A stretch of 64,000 nucleotides of DNA, from positions 109,229,601-109,293,600 of the forward strand of contig NC_083339.1 of assembly GCF_019175385.1 (NCBI RefSeq), read 5' to 3'. Source of the DNA: Lycium barbarum. Its lineage: Eukaryota; Streptophyta; Magnoliopsida; Solanales; Solanaceae. Positions within the stretch are counted from its first letter, which is position 1. Every line of letters begins with the position of its first letter. A program made the translations under genes and the position numbers. The notes beneath the pieces are model-generated. The model was not told the DNA's origin and did no database searches. It saw nothing but the letters and a program-made list of their open reading frames with translations. Shown here one piece after another: positions 63,128 through 64,000 of the stretch.

Positions 63128-63676
63128 TCACGGGGATTCATCTTTATCGGACATCTCACAGTCCGTATCCCACTTGGATCTGAATCTGACGTAACCTTGT
63201 TGACTATATTCTACCCTAAGGCAACGTATTTTCATCCAATTATTCTCTTTGTGAAAATGATTAAGAGCAAAATTAAACTCTTGAGGTGTACCAAGAGGCA
63301 TTGACGTAGCACGACTTTTTGGACGTTTAAGTCCACGTGCCCTCAAGTTTTGTTCTAGCATTTCAACCTCCCTAACACACCAATTCCACTCAGCTCTCAT
63401 TGTATTATTGTATTCTTGATTGTATCTGTGGTTCAGATTATTTGAATATTTAAAATCATCCTCATCAAGTTCTCATGTCCTACCCATTGCTTCAAATATG
63501 TTTGCTGGGGTAAAACATGTAATAGAAGTAATATCAGAAAATTGGTTCCAAAATGACATAATAACTCGTTTTAATGTGAATGCTAGTTGTTCGTAACATT
63601 TATATGCGCAAAATATGAGTTTTGACATCCTTGATTTGACCACAGCATGCTCAATTTCAGACGTTTTATATGACAC
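63128..63676 (-). pseudogene. Unknown gene 2, N-terminus made of array sequence
   Basis: The open frame starts in the last array unit (MSYKTSEIEHAVVKSRMSKL), continues MSFWNQFSDITSITC, meets a TGA near 63470 and goes on in the same frame with MRAEWNWCVREVEMLEQNL, KRPKSRATSMPLGTPQEFNF, HKENNWMKIRCLRVE to a stop at 63128. The family is unknown to me. The related gene 62615-63004 starts with MSSS and a Ser-rich part, so here the ATG near MSFWNQ (63559) is a likelier true start and the array would then be upstream sequence. Confidence 0.45.
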
Positions 63677-64000
63677 TTATATTGCGTAACATTTATATAC
63701 GCAAAATATAAGTTTTAACATCCTTGATTTGACAGCATCATGCTCAAGTTCAGATGCTTTATATGCGCAAAATATGAGTTTTGACCTCCTTGATTTGACA
63801 ATACCATGCTCAATTTCAGACGCTTTATATGACTCACTTATATTGCGCAACATTTATATGTGCAAAATATGCGTTTTGACATCCTTGATTTGACAACAAC
63901 ATGCTCAATTTCAGACGCTTTATAGACACACTTATATTGCGCAATATTTATGTGCGCAAAATATGAGTTTTAACATCCTTTATTTGACAACAACATGCTC
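63590..64000. repeat. 94-bp tandem array with TTGCGCA words
   Basis: CATGCTCAA or its start occurs at 63646, 63739, 63805, 63900 and 63994, giving periods of 93, 66, 95 and 94. Each full unit has GCGCAAAATATGAGTTTTGA, a CCTTGATTTGACA word, and TATATTGCGCAACATTTATAT. The 66-bp unit lacks the last part. The array continues past the window edge and lies upstream of the minus-strand gene. Confidence 0.9.

Noticed and set aside
63590..64000. CRISPR-like or centromeric satellite
   Set aside because: The 94-bp units are contiguous without unique spacers, and five units at a gene border do not make a centromere claim possible.

Overview
This window is plant nuclear DNA made almost entirely of transposable elements, most of them broken and many nested. 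The tRNA-Met-type primer sites (TGGTATCAGAG), the long Ty3/gypsy LTRs with TGTCACGACC / TGTAACGACC ends, the Mutator-like (MULE) genes and the dense (AT)n, (AC)n and (TAA)n tracts fit a eudicot. The LTR wording is the kind I associate with Solanaceae, but that is recollection and not a database match. I see no intact host gene and no rRNA, tRNA or CRISPR array.

Layout. 1-4299: end of a minus-strand gypsy element (leader, primer site, LTR at 197-2358) inserted in an older LTR (to 4299). 5329-6026: hAT-type MITE. Element A (6033-15408, TSD CCATG) lies in the right target duplication of that MITE; it has two ~2.95 kb LTRs and no pol, and carries an antisense spliced gene. 15939-18768: 5' LTR and leader of a truncated element F. 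19514-28183: chromovirus element B, whose two LTRs are in INVERTED orientation inside one 5-bp TSD. From about 28.2 kb (possibly 19.45 kb) to about 60.5 kb: one MULE of Kaonashi type, with a + strand transposase gene and a convergent - strand DUF1985/Ulp1-like gene. It was later split by gypsy element C (29437-36314), pol-less element D (38774-46091) and Athila-like element E (48242-56734, TSD ATACT). 61.4-64 kb: a GRF zinc-finger gene remnant, two related unknown genes and a 94-bp tandem array running off the window.

How the parts relate. A, C and D share a leader and a 3' signal, so C-type elements could have supplied enzymes to the pol-less A and D. A and D (antisense to their LTRs) and E (sense) carry versions of one extra gene of the 'putative plant transposon protein' type, each with a ~0.7 kb 5'UTR intron. 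Most LTR families here, and the GRF gene, have a family-specific GC-rich palindromic word repeated just upstream of the TATA box. The introns and spacers of the MULE are packed with a different palindrome, AGTTGTNNNACAACT. A DUF1985 gene together with a dense family-specific motif recalls the VANC anti-silencing system of Arabidopsis VANDAL MULEs; this is the best candidate here for an undescribed system. Nearly every coding region has stops or frameshifts, so the window is mostly a fossil record. Coordinates of element ends come from TG..CA termini, primer sites, target duplications and LTR-to-LTR comparison by eye.
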